Shown: piece by piece, positions 42,882-52,586 of the stretch | How positions within the stretch are numbered: the stretch's first letter is position 1 | Layout of the letters: each line of letters begins with the position of its first letter | Assembly (NCBI GenBank): GCA_035578905.1 | Contig: JAQJVL010000520.1 | Coordinates: forward strand, 496,001-560,000 | Reading direction: 5' to 3' | Source: Stictocephala bisonia | Lineage: Eukaryota > Arthropoda > Insecta > Hemiptera > Membracidae | DNA length: 64,000 bases | Translations under genes and position numbers: made by a program | Notes under the pieces: generated by a model | Told to the model about the DNA's origin: nothing | The model's input: only the letters and a program-made list of their open reading frames with translations | Database searches by the model: none

Positions 42882-45800
42882 CTGTCCGCGCAGAAATTAT
42901 GGATACTCGAGTTCACGATACCGTATCTCCGAAACGGTCCGTTCGATTTTAACGAAAGACCTATCAAATTAAAGGAAATATTGTCAATTTTTATACTACG
43001 AAGTTTCGAATTTTTACGTAGCTTTTTATAATTTATAAGACGGAAAAAGTGGAAAATATCGGCATTTTTCACAATCTTTTTGGAAATCTCAACTTAAGGC
43101 AATTATTACAAAATATCTATTAAACGTATCAGCTTCAAATTTTAATAGCTTATACTAAGGTTACTTACAAACACTTTTGTAGAGTTTCATAATTTTAACG
43201 TTATTATTTTTTATGTTCTTGTAAATTTTGTAAACCTTTGTTAACTTTGTTATCTTGGGTTTAAAATTCCCGCTCAAAACAGTGTTTTGACTATCAATTG
43301 ATTGTATGAACGAAAAATATAGTGTCTACAGAATAAGATGTAATAGTGATTTGTGATGAATTTATATTTGTAAGGCGTTTTTATTCCCGCGCGAGGGGCT
43401 GGTACGCGGGAAACGCGCCGGGGATGGCTCGGGTTCTCCCACAAAACGAGTGCGATGTTGCCGGAATGCTATAGAACGGGTTGGTGACTCAGACCAACCT
43501 TCCCTTAAACTAGCAAACTTCACCCTGTCGTTAACCCCTGTGAGTCACAGGAATCAGTCAAATATTTAAACAAGATGATTCACACAGTGAAACAAGCAAT
43601 CTTGCTCACTCAACACTTAACACTCTTCATTGCCTTCCACCGTGGTCTTGTGTATTGTTGTGTGCAAACCGTGCTCCGAGACGCCTCCACGATGCCTCCA
43701 AGACGAGCCTTTACCGAGTTGGAACTTGCGATGATTGTAAGTGCGATTTCTTTTTTTAAAGCAGAGGGCGAACTAATAGGCGATAAGCGGTATCCCGTGT
43801 ATCAACGTGTTTCTGACTGTTTGGGTGTTAGTTTAATATCTGTAAAGAGGGCAGCAAAGAAAGACAAAGAAAATGAAGACGATGAATCTGGAGAACCACC
43901 TAAGAAGAAACACTCATCTGCAGGACGGCCAAACATTCAAATTGACCAATTTACATTAGGAGTTATCCGGCGTACGATTTATAATTTTTTTATAGATAAA
44001 ACTTTTCCAACAATTGAAAAATTAAAATCAAAACTCGAGGAGGTTATGCCTAATTTTCCTAAGATGTCACTAACAAAACTTCGGCATATTGTTCATAGTA
44101 TTGGATTTAGATATAAAAAACTTAACAAGAAACCTGTACTAATGGAATCAGTAAAAATCGCTGCATCCAGACATGCCTACCTACGAAGGATCCGACGGCT
44201 CCGGAATGACGGGTATAAAATATTTTATACTGACGAGACGTGGTGCGGTCAAAACCACACAATGAAGTACACCTGGCAAGAAAACATAGTCGAAGCCCTG
44301 AACCAGTATAACAATTATGACCAGTATCGCCATCACCTTCAAGAAGTTTTCGGATGGCGAGGTGGTTTTAAAACCCCGTCAGGTGCTGGCCAACGTGTAA
44401 TTATTTTGCACATTGGCAGTGAGAGTGGATTTTTAGAAGGAGCCCAACTCTGCTTCGTGGGAAAGAAGGGGACTGGCGACTACCATAAGGAGATGAACGC
44501 TAAACACTTTGAAGAATGGTTCAGAAACGTTTTAACCATCCTACCTCCAAAATCAGCTGTAGTTATCGACCAAGCGCCATACCACACCATGGTGGACCCA
44601 GAAACCAAAAACCCTAATATGTCATGGCTGAAAAAAGATATTATTTCTTGGATAGTAAAGAGAAACATTCCTCTACCACCTGATGCAACAGAATTCGAAA
44701 AACTCACAAAATCAGTCTTAATAAACCACGCCCGACCATACTTCAGGACCCCAGAAAAAATACTAGAACAACTATTAAAAAAAAGTAACCGAGAGGATGT
44801 AGAGTTAATTTGGTTGCCTGTCGCACATTGTGAACTCAATGCAATAGAACTGATTTGGGCTTATGTAAAAAATAAAATTGCAAAAATAAACAGATCCAAT
44901 GCCGAAGAGAAAGGAAACAGTGTAAATGTCACTCGGGATTTGTGTGAAGAATCATTAAAGTCTGTGACACCTGAACTGTGGACAAAATGTGTGAAACACG
45001 CTATTAAAGTAGAAGACCACTACTGGGAAAAGGACCATCTTTGTGACGAAATTCCACTTGTTCAACCCATCATTGTCGACCTACAATGCTCAGACTCCGA
45101 AAGCGAAAGTGAAGATGATAACGTTGAACTTGACGATGACTTCTCCGATTATGACGAATGAGTTAAATTGCTAAGAGAAAACATAAAATATTTAAAACCA
45201 CAAAAAAATATAAAACTACAAAAGTATAAAAAAAATATAAAAACATTTTTAAAGCTGCCGTTGGAGGTCCAAAGCCCTCATGAGAAAAGCTGATGGGAAA
45301 TGCACGTATATGAGTGTTTTTGTGCACCGAACGGCAACATCGCACTCGTTTTGTGGGAGAACCCGAGCCATCCCCGGCGCTTTTCCCGCGTACCAGCCCC
45401 TCGCGCGGGAATAAAAACGCCTTACAAATATAAATTCATCACAAATCACTATTACATCTTATTCTGTAGACACTATATTTTTCGTTCATACAATCAATTG
45501 ATAGTCAAAACACTGTTTTGAGCGGGAATTTTAAACCCAAGATAACAAAGTTAACAAAGGTTTACAAAATTTACAAGAACATAAAAAATAATAACGTTAA
45601 AATTATGAAACTCTACAAAAGTGTTTGTAAGTAACCTTCGTATAAGCTATTAAAATTTGAAGCTGATACGTTTAATAGATATTTTGTAATAATTGCCTTA
45701 AGTTGAGATTTCCAAAAAGATTGTGAAAAATGCCGATATTTTCCACTTTTTCCGTCTTATAAATTATAAAAAGCTACGTAAAAATTCGAAACTTCGTAGT

Positions 45801-45913
45801 ATAAAAATTGACAATATTTCCTTTAATTTGATAGGTCTTTCGTTAAAATCGAACGGACCGTTTCGGAGATACGGTATCGTGAACTCGAGTATCCATAATT
45901 TCTGCGCGGACAG
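42882..45913 (+). mobile_element. Intact IS630/Tc1-mariner-type transposon with 582-bp TIRs
   Basis: The left TIR (42882-43463) starts CTGTCCGCGCAGAAATTATG. The right TIR (45332-45913) is its near-identical inverse. TA lies on both sides (42880-42881, 45914-45915), the hallmark Tc1/mariner target duplication. The outer end carries a CpG-bearing CCGCGC motif; the inner part holds cccgcgcgaggggctggtac and matching sequence. One intact transposase gene lies between the TIRs. At 3032 bp and with such long TIRs it is larger than classical Tc1 or mariner elements (about 1.3-1.7 kb). Confidence 0.95.
43692..45161 (+). CDS. IS630/Tc1-mariner-like transposase with DD92E spacing
   Basis: The frame is open from ATG 43575, but I choose ATG 43692 (MPPRRAFTELELAMIV) because the related relics at 20372 and 31108 also start MPP and nothing upstream is conserved; the protein is then 489 aa. 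Residue numbers below count from 43575. Helix-turn-helix DNA-binding regions lie at about 45-95 and 120-180 (GRPNIQIDQF). The catalytic core has D220 in FYTDETW, D332 in AVVIDQAPYH and E425 in CELNAIELIW. The 92 residues between the last Asp and Glu far exceed the 34-41 of Tc1/mariner proper. The C-terminus is strongly acidic (SDSESESEDD). No stop or frameshift is present. It should bind the 582-bp TIRs and mobilise the element. Confidence 0.88.
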   Translation: MPPRRAFTELELAMIVSAISFFKAEGELIGDKRYPVYQRVSDCLGVSLISVKRAAKKDKENEDDESGEPPKKKHSSAGRPNIQIDQFTLGVIRRTIYNFFIDKTFPTIEKLKSKLEEVMPNFPKMSLTKLRHIVHSIGFRYKKLNKKPVLMESVKIAASRHAYLRRIRRLRNDGYKIFYTDETWCGQNHTMKYTWQENIVEALNQYNNYDQYRHHLQEVFGWRGGFKTPSGAGQRVIILHIGSESGFLEGAQLCFVGKKGTGDYHKEMNAKHFEEWFRNVLTILPPKSAVVIDQAPYHTMVDPETKNPNMSWLKKDIISWIVKRNIPLPPDATEFEKLTKSVLINHARPYFRTPEKILEQLLKKSNREDVELIWLPVAHCELNAIELIWAYVKNKIAKINRSNAEEKGNSVNVTRDLCEESLKSVTPELWTKCVKHAIKVEDHYWEKDHLCDEIPLVQPIIVDLQCSDSESESEDDNVELDDDFSDYDE

Positions 45914-47007
45914 TAGACCACTGGGTACGTAGCTTATTGATGTTGGACATTAAAACATCTAGTTTATATTCGTGATTTTAGTTTGTCTTTGTGCTAAACT
46001 TTAAAACTATTCAATTTTTATTTCACAGGCATAAAAGGCATTTTGTACCAACTCAATTTTCTCAACATAAAACATAGTAAAATTTATGTCTGTCAAATTG
46101 AATTCGTCCGTACAGTGACAGTGGTATTGACACACCCACACACCCATTCACGAACAGTGGTATTGACCCTCCCGCTCAACAATACACGTACAGAGGTTCA
46201 ATCTTAGTTAATTTCACTTATCACGCAACAAACAATAAATAAATACTGTATTAATGATTGTCAAAAATATAAATGGCTTACTCGTTCGTCATTGACAGGA
46301 AAAAATTATGAAAACTATTTTGATTGGTCGTAGATTTGTTATGTTAATGAATGACAACATTAATCAATTATGCTATTTGTTTGGGAACAACCTGTACGTG
46401 GGCATAATTGGTTTTTAATCAAGAGCTACTCTACTGAATATGTTGAGAATACACCTGTTCCTGTTTCAGGGTAAATTAAAGCAGACAATAAAAGAGTTAT
46501 AACAAGTTAAATGTCACAAAATAAATATTATTTAAAAGGAGTTGTACAAATCTGAACAATGATGAAGCTGTTTTATCTATTAACGGTGTACTTAAAAGCT
46601 CCTCTTTTCATTAAGACCTATGTCATAATATATTGGTAAAATGTCTTTACGTACATCCATGTCATAATAACTAGTAAATTTAAAATGTCAAAGGAAACAT
46701 TACAGTAGAGAGAAAGTAAAAAAAAAATTGCATGTACAGTAAACTCTGGTTAACCGGTTAAATATGATGGAAGATGAATCCGGATAGTACAAAACGTAAC
46801 AAAATTATAATTTTTAGCAAGAATATGCCACGCAATTCCTCCCGCGATAGCGTAGGGCAAGTTGAATGTAATGCATCATACACAAATATTGTTGTACATC
46901 CGGTAAGCGAGTGGTGATGTTGTATGCATATTTACCAGATTTAAGTACTTATAAATCTACTGTAATTTAGTGGTTTCATCTTTAATTTATTATTTTTATA
47001 CTGTACA
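45914..47007. other. Interior of the outer hAT element, no gene
   Basis: AT-rich, with no transposase-like frame. It belongs to the 3.3 kb native to the element 42273-56769. Confidence 0.5.
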
Positions 47008-47108
47008 AATATATAATTTAGTTAGTTAGTTAGTTTAAGTGGGGATATATAGTTGGTCCAGCCAACCCTTGCAACGAAGCCTAAGGCTTTTTGTGCCAAT
47101 CCCGGTGC

Positions 47109-50100
47109 CTAATCGTCGTAAAGCTGGCAACCCTTGACCAAGTCAAGGAGCTTCTTCACTAGATTAGTAATTTCCAACTGTCCCAGAGGTGAGCCTTCAA
47201 AAAGTGCTCTTCTTCTGGCACCAAGGGCCTCACACTCCAGGACAATGTGTTCTGCCGACTCTTCGTCCTCCCCACAGAGGCGACAGATGGGATCCTCCGT
47301 AAAGAGTCCCACCGTTCTTAGATGCCTCCGGAATTTGCCGTGGCCGGTGATGAGTCCCACCACCAGCTTAACGTGCGGTTTACTTAACCCAAGAAGTGAC
47401 TTTGTCAACTTCTGGGAGGGATTCTTGACAAGAACCTTGCCGAGTCTTTGCCCTGGGAACCGCCGCCATCTTTCCAGATGTCTGGCGCTGACCCAGTTTT
47501 TAATTGCTGTTTTGGCTGCTGCAATCGAAACGCCGCAGGCCGGCTCAGGACCAATGAAGGGCTTGAGAGCACCCTCCCTAGCCAAGGCATCGGCCTGCTC
47601 GTTGCCTTCTAATCCCCTATGTCCTGGGATCCATTCCAGCAAGACCTGATTTCTTGAACCCAGGATGCTGAGGGACTCCACACATTCCCAGACTAGACCA
47701 GACGAGACCTTCCAGGAGTCAAGAGCCCCTAAGGCCGCCTGACTGTCTGAGAGGATGTGGATATATTTCCCGCAAACCCCTCTCTCGACCGCCTGGGCGG
47801 CACAATGAAGGATTGCGGTGACTTCAGCTTGGAAAACGGTGCCATACGCTCCCAGGCTCACGCTAGCGTTGGTCCTAGGGTCGCCAGTATAGACACCAAA
47901 TCCAGCTCTGTTGCCCATTCTAGACCCGTCTGTGAACCATACAATTCGGTCGTGAGAAGAAACCGGGCTACTAACACCGTCCCAGTACTCCCTCGACCTG
48001 AAATCCACAGTATAGGGTCTAGTGAAAAGGTACTTAGTCCCAATGAAGTCAGACTTCATTGAGAGTACCTCATCGTTTACTAGATTGGCCACTGAGGAGT
48101 GACCTGTACAGGACCCCCTCCAGTGGCCAGTTAGCTGAAGCCTATAAGCCGCCGCCCGAGCCTCCCCAATAATGAAGAGATCAAGGGGCGGCAGGTTGAG
48201 AAGAACCTCCAGTGCAATAGAAGGGGTCGACCTAAAGGCCCCTGTCATGCACATGCAGGCAAGTCTTTGTAGGCTAGAAAGCCTACCCCGGACAGTTACC
48301 TGATTGACCTTAGGCCACCAGATCAAAGCCCCGTAAGTAATTTGTGGTCTGATGACCGCTGTGTAAAGCCAGTGGCAGACATGGGGTGACAGGCCCCATG
48401 TGGAGCCCACGCAGCGCCTAGTGGTCACGAAAGACCACTTAGCTCTGCGGATGACTTTATCAAGATGCAAGTTCCATGTCAGTTTCTGATCAAGGATTAC
48501 TCCCAGATACTTAACCGACGATGAAACAGGCAGAGACACTCCACCAAGGGCCAGGCCTCTGAAGGAGCCCTGAACCCTTTTCCTGGTGAAGGGAACTATT
48601 ACTGTCTTGGAAGGGTTTATTGCAAGCCCTTCTCTTACACACCAGGAGTTCACTGCTTCCAGACTGTCGTTCATGATGTCCGTAACAGTGCCCTGGTACT
48701 TGCCACGGACCAGTAGGACGAGATCGTCCGCATAGCCCTGTATGAAAATGCCCTTAACCGTGAGGCTGACTAGGAGATCATCCACCACCAGGTCCCACAG
48801 GAGGGGTGACAGAACTCCCCCCTGCGGGCATCCTCGGCTCGCAGAAATCTCCATCACCTCACTTAGAAGGGTTGATTGAATTCTTCTGCCCCGTAACATG
48901 TGGTCGACCCACCTACAGATGGCAGGCTCTACACCACGTTGTCCCAGCGCACGAATAATTGACTGATATGAGGTGTTGTTGAATGCCCCCTCAATATCCA
49001 AAAAGGCTCCTAGAGCAATTTCTTTGATCTCCAGGGAATGTTCAAGGTGCCTGACCAAACAATGGAGGGCAGACTCACAAGACTTTCCCGGGAGATACGC
49101 ATGTTGATTTCGATGTAAAGGGGAGTCTTTAAGCGCCCCTTCTCGAATGTGAAATTCTACGAGTCTCTCCATGGTCTTCACCAGAAACGAGGAAAGACTA
49201 ATTGGCCTAAAGGATTTGGCGTTTGTATAGTCGCCACGACCCCGCTTAGGAATAAAAACTACTTTGCTAACTCTCCAGGACTGAGGAATATACCCGAAGG
49301 CAAGGCTCGCCCTGAAGATTTCGCAAAGTAGAAAGTGGAGGTTCGGTGGGCCCTTCTGCAACAGTGCGGGAAAGACGCCATCGCCTCCTGGGGATTTAAA
49401 TGGGCTGAACTTGTCGATTGCCCATTTAACTTTGGAAACGGTGACTATGCGTCTAGCTTGCCTCCAGTCCTCTCGAGTTGCCCTAGGTATAGGGCTAATC
49501 TCTCGAGGGCCAGAGACTTCCAGAGCATCGTCAACGAGATTCCCTGGGAAGTGACACTCCAGAAGGAGCTTGAGCGTTTCGCCAGGTAAAGTTGTCAATT
49601 CCCCTGAGCTGGCTCTAAGACTGCCCATGGGGTTGATAGGTTCGCTAGCCAAGATTTTCTGGATTCTGGCTGCCTCTTTGATGGAGTCAATGCCCCTACA
49701 AAAGGTTTGCCATGAAGCCTTCTTGGCATCACGAATGGATGAATTGTAGTCGTTAAGAGCTAAACGATACTCTTCTCGACAATTGGCCACCTTAGAGCGA
49801 TTAAAAAGCATTCTAACGCGCCTTTTCTTAGCTTCCAGGGATTTTGACCACCACCCGATTTTTGGTCTAGGCGGTGTGTTTGAAATTGGACAGTTGTCGT
49901 GGTAACTTTCGAGGATCGCATCCTGTAAATAGGATGCCGCCTGCTCTAGTTCCACGACAGACCTTATTCGTACTCTACCCTCCCCCCCCCCCCCCGGGAC
50001 CCAATCCCAAATGGCCGAAAGTTCCGCAGCATAGGACTCCCAGTCCGTCCGCCTAGGATTTCGGTGAGGAGAGGAAAAGGCTGACATTTTAGCTTTGATA

Positions 50101-50765
50101 TCAAAACGAATGTACAGATGATCAGAAAGAGAAGGTTCGTCAGAGACCCGCCAGTTGTCAATGAGGGCAAGAGTGACCACATTGCAAAGGGTCAGGTCTA
50201 TGACTTCGGCTCTAACCCTATTCCTAAACGTGGGTTCATTGCCCCGATTTAGTATGAATAGATCATTAGAAACAATGAAGTTTAATAGGTACTCACCCCT
50301 CCTGTTGGAGTCGGTTGATCCCCATGCTTCATGATGGGCATTGGCGTCGCAGCTGACCAGAAGGTGCCGCCCCCCAATGGATTGTTTCTCTACCAGGGCT
50401 TCTAGTTCCCTGGAAGGGGGTGGATCCTGAGCATCATAGGGAAGGTACACAGAGCTGACGGTGAACTCCCCATGCCCTTCCTCAGTGCTCAGTGTCATTC
50501 TCACTGTCGTGATGTCCCTGGAACAGAACTCAAACAGGGGAAATACTTCCATACCATTGCGTACCAAGATACATGTCCTAGCATTATTGGTGGAACAAGA
50601 GGAAATTATCTTACCTTTTGCATCGGCCAGTCCTGCGATTCTGCCCTTGTGTAACCAAGGTTCTTGAATCAGGGCCAGGTCGATGTTGTGTGCAGTCATG
50701 GACTGACAGAGGGCTGCCGAGGCAGCCTTACTGTGGTGCAGATTGGCTTGAATCACCCTTGGCAT
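47109..50765 (-). CDS. LINE ORF2: endonuclease, reverse transcriptase, RNase H
   Basis: This intact 1218-aa frame begins MPRVIQANLHHSKAA, the start of an APE-type endonuclease, with LIQEPW near 35, SCDANAHHEAWG near 135 and the catalytic LSDH near 213. The reverse transcriptase follows, with PISLSSFLVKTMERLV, CPQGGVLSPLLWDLVVDDLL and the catalytic YADD near residue 677. RNase H has FTDGSRMGNRAGFG near 943, ILSDSQAALGAL and EGNEQADALAREGA. The C-terminus has a C-x2-C...H...C knuckle (ICRLCGEDEESAEHIVLEC, near 1158). Endonuclease, RT and RNase H together fit the R1/LOA/I group; I cannot place the clade. The start is 5 bases after the small upstream frame. It appears competent in trans. Confidence 0.93.
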   Translation of the reverse strand: MPRVIQANLHHSKAASAALCQSMTAHNIDLALIQEPWLHKGRIAGLADAKGKIISSCSTNNARTCILVRNGMEVFPLFEFCSRDITTVRMTLSTEEGHGEFTVSSVYLPYDAQDPPPSRELEALVEKQSIGGRHLLVSCDANAHHEAWGSTDSNRRGEYLLNFIVSNDLFILNRGNEPTFRNRVRAEVIDLTLCNVVTLALIDNWRVSDEPSLSDHLYIRFDIKAKMSAFSSPHRNPRRTDWESYAAELSAIWDWVPGGGGEGRVRIRSVVELEQAASYLQDAILESYHDNCPISNTPPRPKIGWWSKSLEAKKRRVRMLFNRSKVANCREEYRLALNDYNSSIRDAKKASWQTFCRGIDSIKEAARIQKILASEPINPMGSLRASSGELTTLPGETLKLLLECHFPGNLVDDALEVSGPREISPIPRATREDWRQARRIVTVSKVKWAIDKFSPFKSPGGDGVFPALLQKGPPNLHFLLCEIFRASLAFGYIPQSWRVSKVVFIPKRGRGDYTNAKSFRPISLSSFLVKTMERLVEFHIREGALKDSPLHRNQHAYLPGKSCESALHCLVRHLEHSLEIKEIALGAFLDIEGAFNNTSYQSIIRALGQRGVEPAICRWVDHMLRGRRIQSTLLSEVMEISASRGCPQGGVLSPLLWDLVVDDLLVSLTVKGIFIQGYADDLVLLVRGKYQGTVTDIMNDSLEAVNSWCVREGLAINPSKTVIVPFTRKRVQGSFRGLALGGVSLPVSSSVKYLGVILDQKLTWNLHLDKVIRRAKWSFVTTRRCVGSTWGLSPHVCHWLYTAVIRPQITYGALIWWPKVNQVTVRGRLSSLQRLACMCMTGAFRSTPSIALEVLLNLPPLDLFIIGEARAAAYRLQLTGHWRGSCTGHSSVANLVNDEVLSMKSDFIGTKYLFTRPYTVDFRSREYWDGVSSPVSSHDRIVWFTDGSRMGNRAGFGVYTGDPRTNASVSLGAYGTVFQAEVTAILHCAAQAVERGVCGKYIHILSDSQAALGALDSWKVSSGLVWECVESLSILGSRNQVLLEWIPGHRGLEGNEQADALAREGALKPFIGPEPACGVSIAAAKTAIKNWVSARHLERWRRFPGQRLGKVLVKNPSQKLTKSLLGLSKPHVKLVVGLITGHGKFRRHLRTVGLFTEDPICRLCGEDEESAEHIVLECEALGARRRALFEGSPLGQLEITNLVKKLLDLVKGCQLYDD

Positions 50766-50770
50766 TGTCC

Positions 50771-51019
50771 CTAGCCAGCCAAGTTGGAGTCAGAATCGGA
50801 GAGACATGTCCCCCCCCCCCCCGACGTTGATTTGGCCCGAGCAATGGAAAACAAGGGCTGGCCAGTGTGGCTGCCCTCTGCTCCCATGCTCGGTTCATTG
50901 CCTAAGGACTCAATGCGGTCCTTAGGTGAAGGTTTTGATGTTTTTGTTTTATCTGGGTCCATAGGATTCCCACGATTAGCTAGGGAAATAAATGGTCTAG
51001 CCCTGACAGAGCCCCGCAT
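50771..51019 (-). CDS. Short ORF upstream of ORF2, possible ORF1 remnant
   Basis: This 82-codon frame (internal MDPDKTKTSKPSPKDRIES) ends five bases before ORF2. A normal ORF1 of this group is several hundred residues with C-terminal CCHC knuckles, and none is present here. Only about 530 bp precede ORF2 in this insertion. I read it as a hydrophilic N-terminal stub of ORF1 whose remainder was deleted, or a genuinely short leader ORF. A 12-base homopolymer at 50810-50821 (C on the plus strand) lies inside it, so a length error there would change the frame. Confidence 0.4.
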   Translation of the reverse strand: MRGSVRARPFISLANRGNPMDPDKTKTSKPSPKDRIESLGNEPSMGAEGSHTGQPLFSIARAKSTSGGGGTCLSDSDSNLAG

Positions 51020-51312
51020 AATAGGTAAGCAATCAAATAGGTAAGCCTATTTGAAACTGGATTTCGGCAGGTGTCCAGAGTCCGCATGTTATAGACTGGT
51101 CTACCACCAGCCATTCAGCCCTCGGCCCACGCTGTTCCACCTTGGCTTGGTTGGAAGGTTAGGTAGGATAGGGAATTAATGGGATAGGAGTGCTCTCAGC
51201 ATCGGGATCACACTGAGAGCTGTGGGAAGGTACCCTCCTCCTCCTCATCGGTTATGGGAATGATGAGACGCCGGGCTTGGGACCGGTACAAGCGGAGTTA
51301 ATATATAATTTA

Positions 51313-52578
51313 CTTTGCAGTATATTACAACACTATATTGAAACATTTATAGTCTATTTTTATTGATTTCAATAAAACGTTACCATAAATTACTGGGCCT
51401 AAACTTTAGCTTTTCGTTCTCTCAAAATCTTTAAATGGAATATGAATCATAGCAAATTAAATTAATTGATAATTACAGTAGTTTACTAGGAAATCCAAAA
51501 GAACGCATTAAATTACAGAAATATCACTCTATAAAATACAATAATAACAAAATTTTTCTTTACTGGATGACAGTAAACAAACAGACTAATGATTGACAAT
51601 GTCCCCGATATACCCTTCATGACAATTAATTGAACTCTTCCAGCCACGTTGTTACAACATTGTATATTTTGCCTGCGGGTTTTTTGGGTGCAAAACACAG
51701 TTACTACTGAAATACGTATACTATTTCTTAAATTCAGTGCATATATTGAAAAATTAGCTGATCAGTGCCGGGAAAGAGTACAACGTTACCACGTTCGAAC
51801 GGAGTGCCGCCGCCTACTACCAGCTTTGAAACTAAGTTTGTAAGAAACTTTTCTCATAAAGACTTTTCGACCTTTTTAAAATGACAGATTTAAAATGTTT
51901 TTACTGTAATTTTGTTTGCTTATTTAATTGTGTTGTTCTTAGACTTCCACTTTTTTATTACAATTTATTAATTTGCAAACTTTAGACCGCAGGTTACTGA
52001 TCACTCGTTTTCACATTATATAGATCTATTATTTTGCTACGTTGAGTCAAGTAATTTTCGAAACACTAAATTAAGATTATTTATCTACATAAACAGAATT
52101 TGTGAAAAAATACAAAATAAGGATAAAAGCTTAATCAACAAACCACTACAAATACAAATCAATTCGCAATTGCTGTATTATCTTAAGTTTATAATAGTAA
52201 TATATCATAACTAATGGTTTTGTAAGGATAATAACGTGACCAAGTGATTGATTTTCCTACCACTAAAAGCCAAGATAGAGTTGAATTTAGGACAAGTATA
52301 ACAATTTTGTTTGAAGTAGTATATACTTTTGAAATTAAAGTTAAAAAATAAAACATACAGAAACGTTCTTGTCCGCCTGTATTAAACACGTCCAAAAACG
52401 GAGTTTTGAGTAATACAAATAATGTAAAGTTAGTGGGTCTTTTGACATGTTTTATATAAATAGTGTGCGAAAACAGGACATCTCATAGAGGTGGCCACTG
52501 TCCACACAGTTTGCGAATTTATATGTTCGCAAACTGGAATTTATATTTTGGTGTGTTCACAAGGTGGACGACTTTACA
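51313..52578. other. Interior of the outer hAT element, no gene
   Basis: AT-rich. Small frames at 51513-51843 show no motif. It belongs to the element 42273-56769. Confidence 0.45.
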
Positions 52579-52586
52579 CTTGTTCA

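Larger units (their letters stand above)
47021..51299 (-). mobile_element. Non-LTR retrotransposon with 13-bp TSD
   Basis: The 13-bp direct repeat aatatataattta flanks the element at 47008-47020 and 51300-51312. On the minus strand the element runs from 'ccgcttgtaccggtccc' at the 5' end to a short (ACTA)n tail at 47021-47035. ORF2 is intact, whereas ORF1 is almost absent. A variable-length TSD and simple-repeat tail are signs of target-primed reverse transcription. Confidence 0.93.

Noticed and set aside
47134..50667. Several plus-strand frames of 60-171 aa
   Set aside because: They are shadows of the intact minus-strand LINE ORF2.
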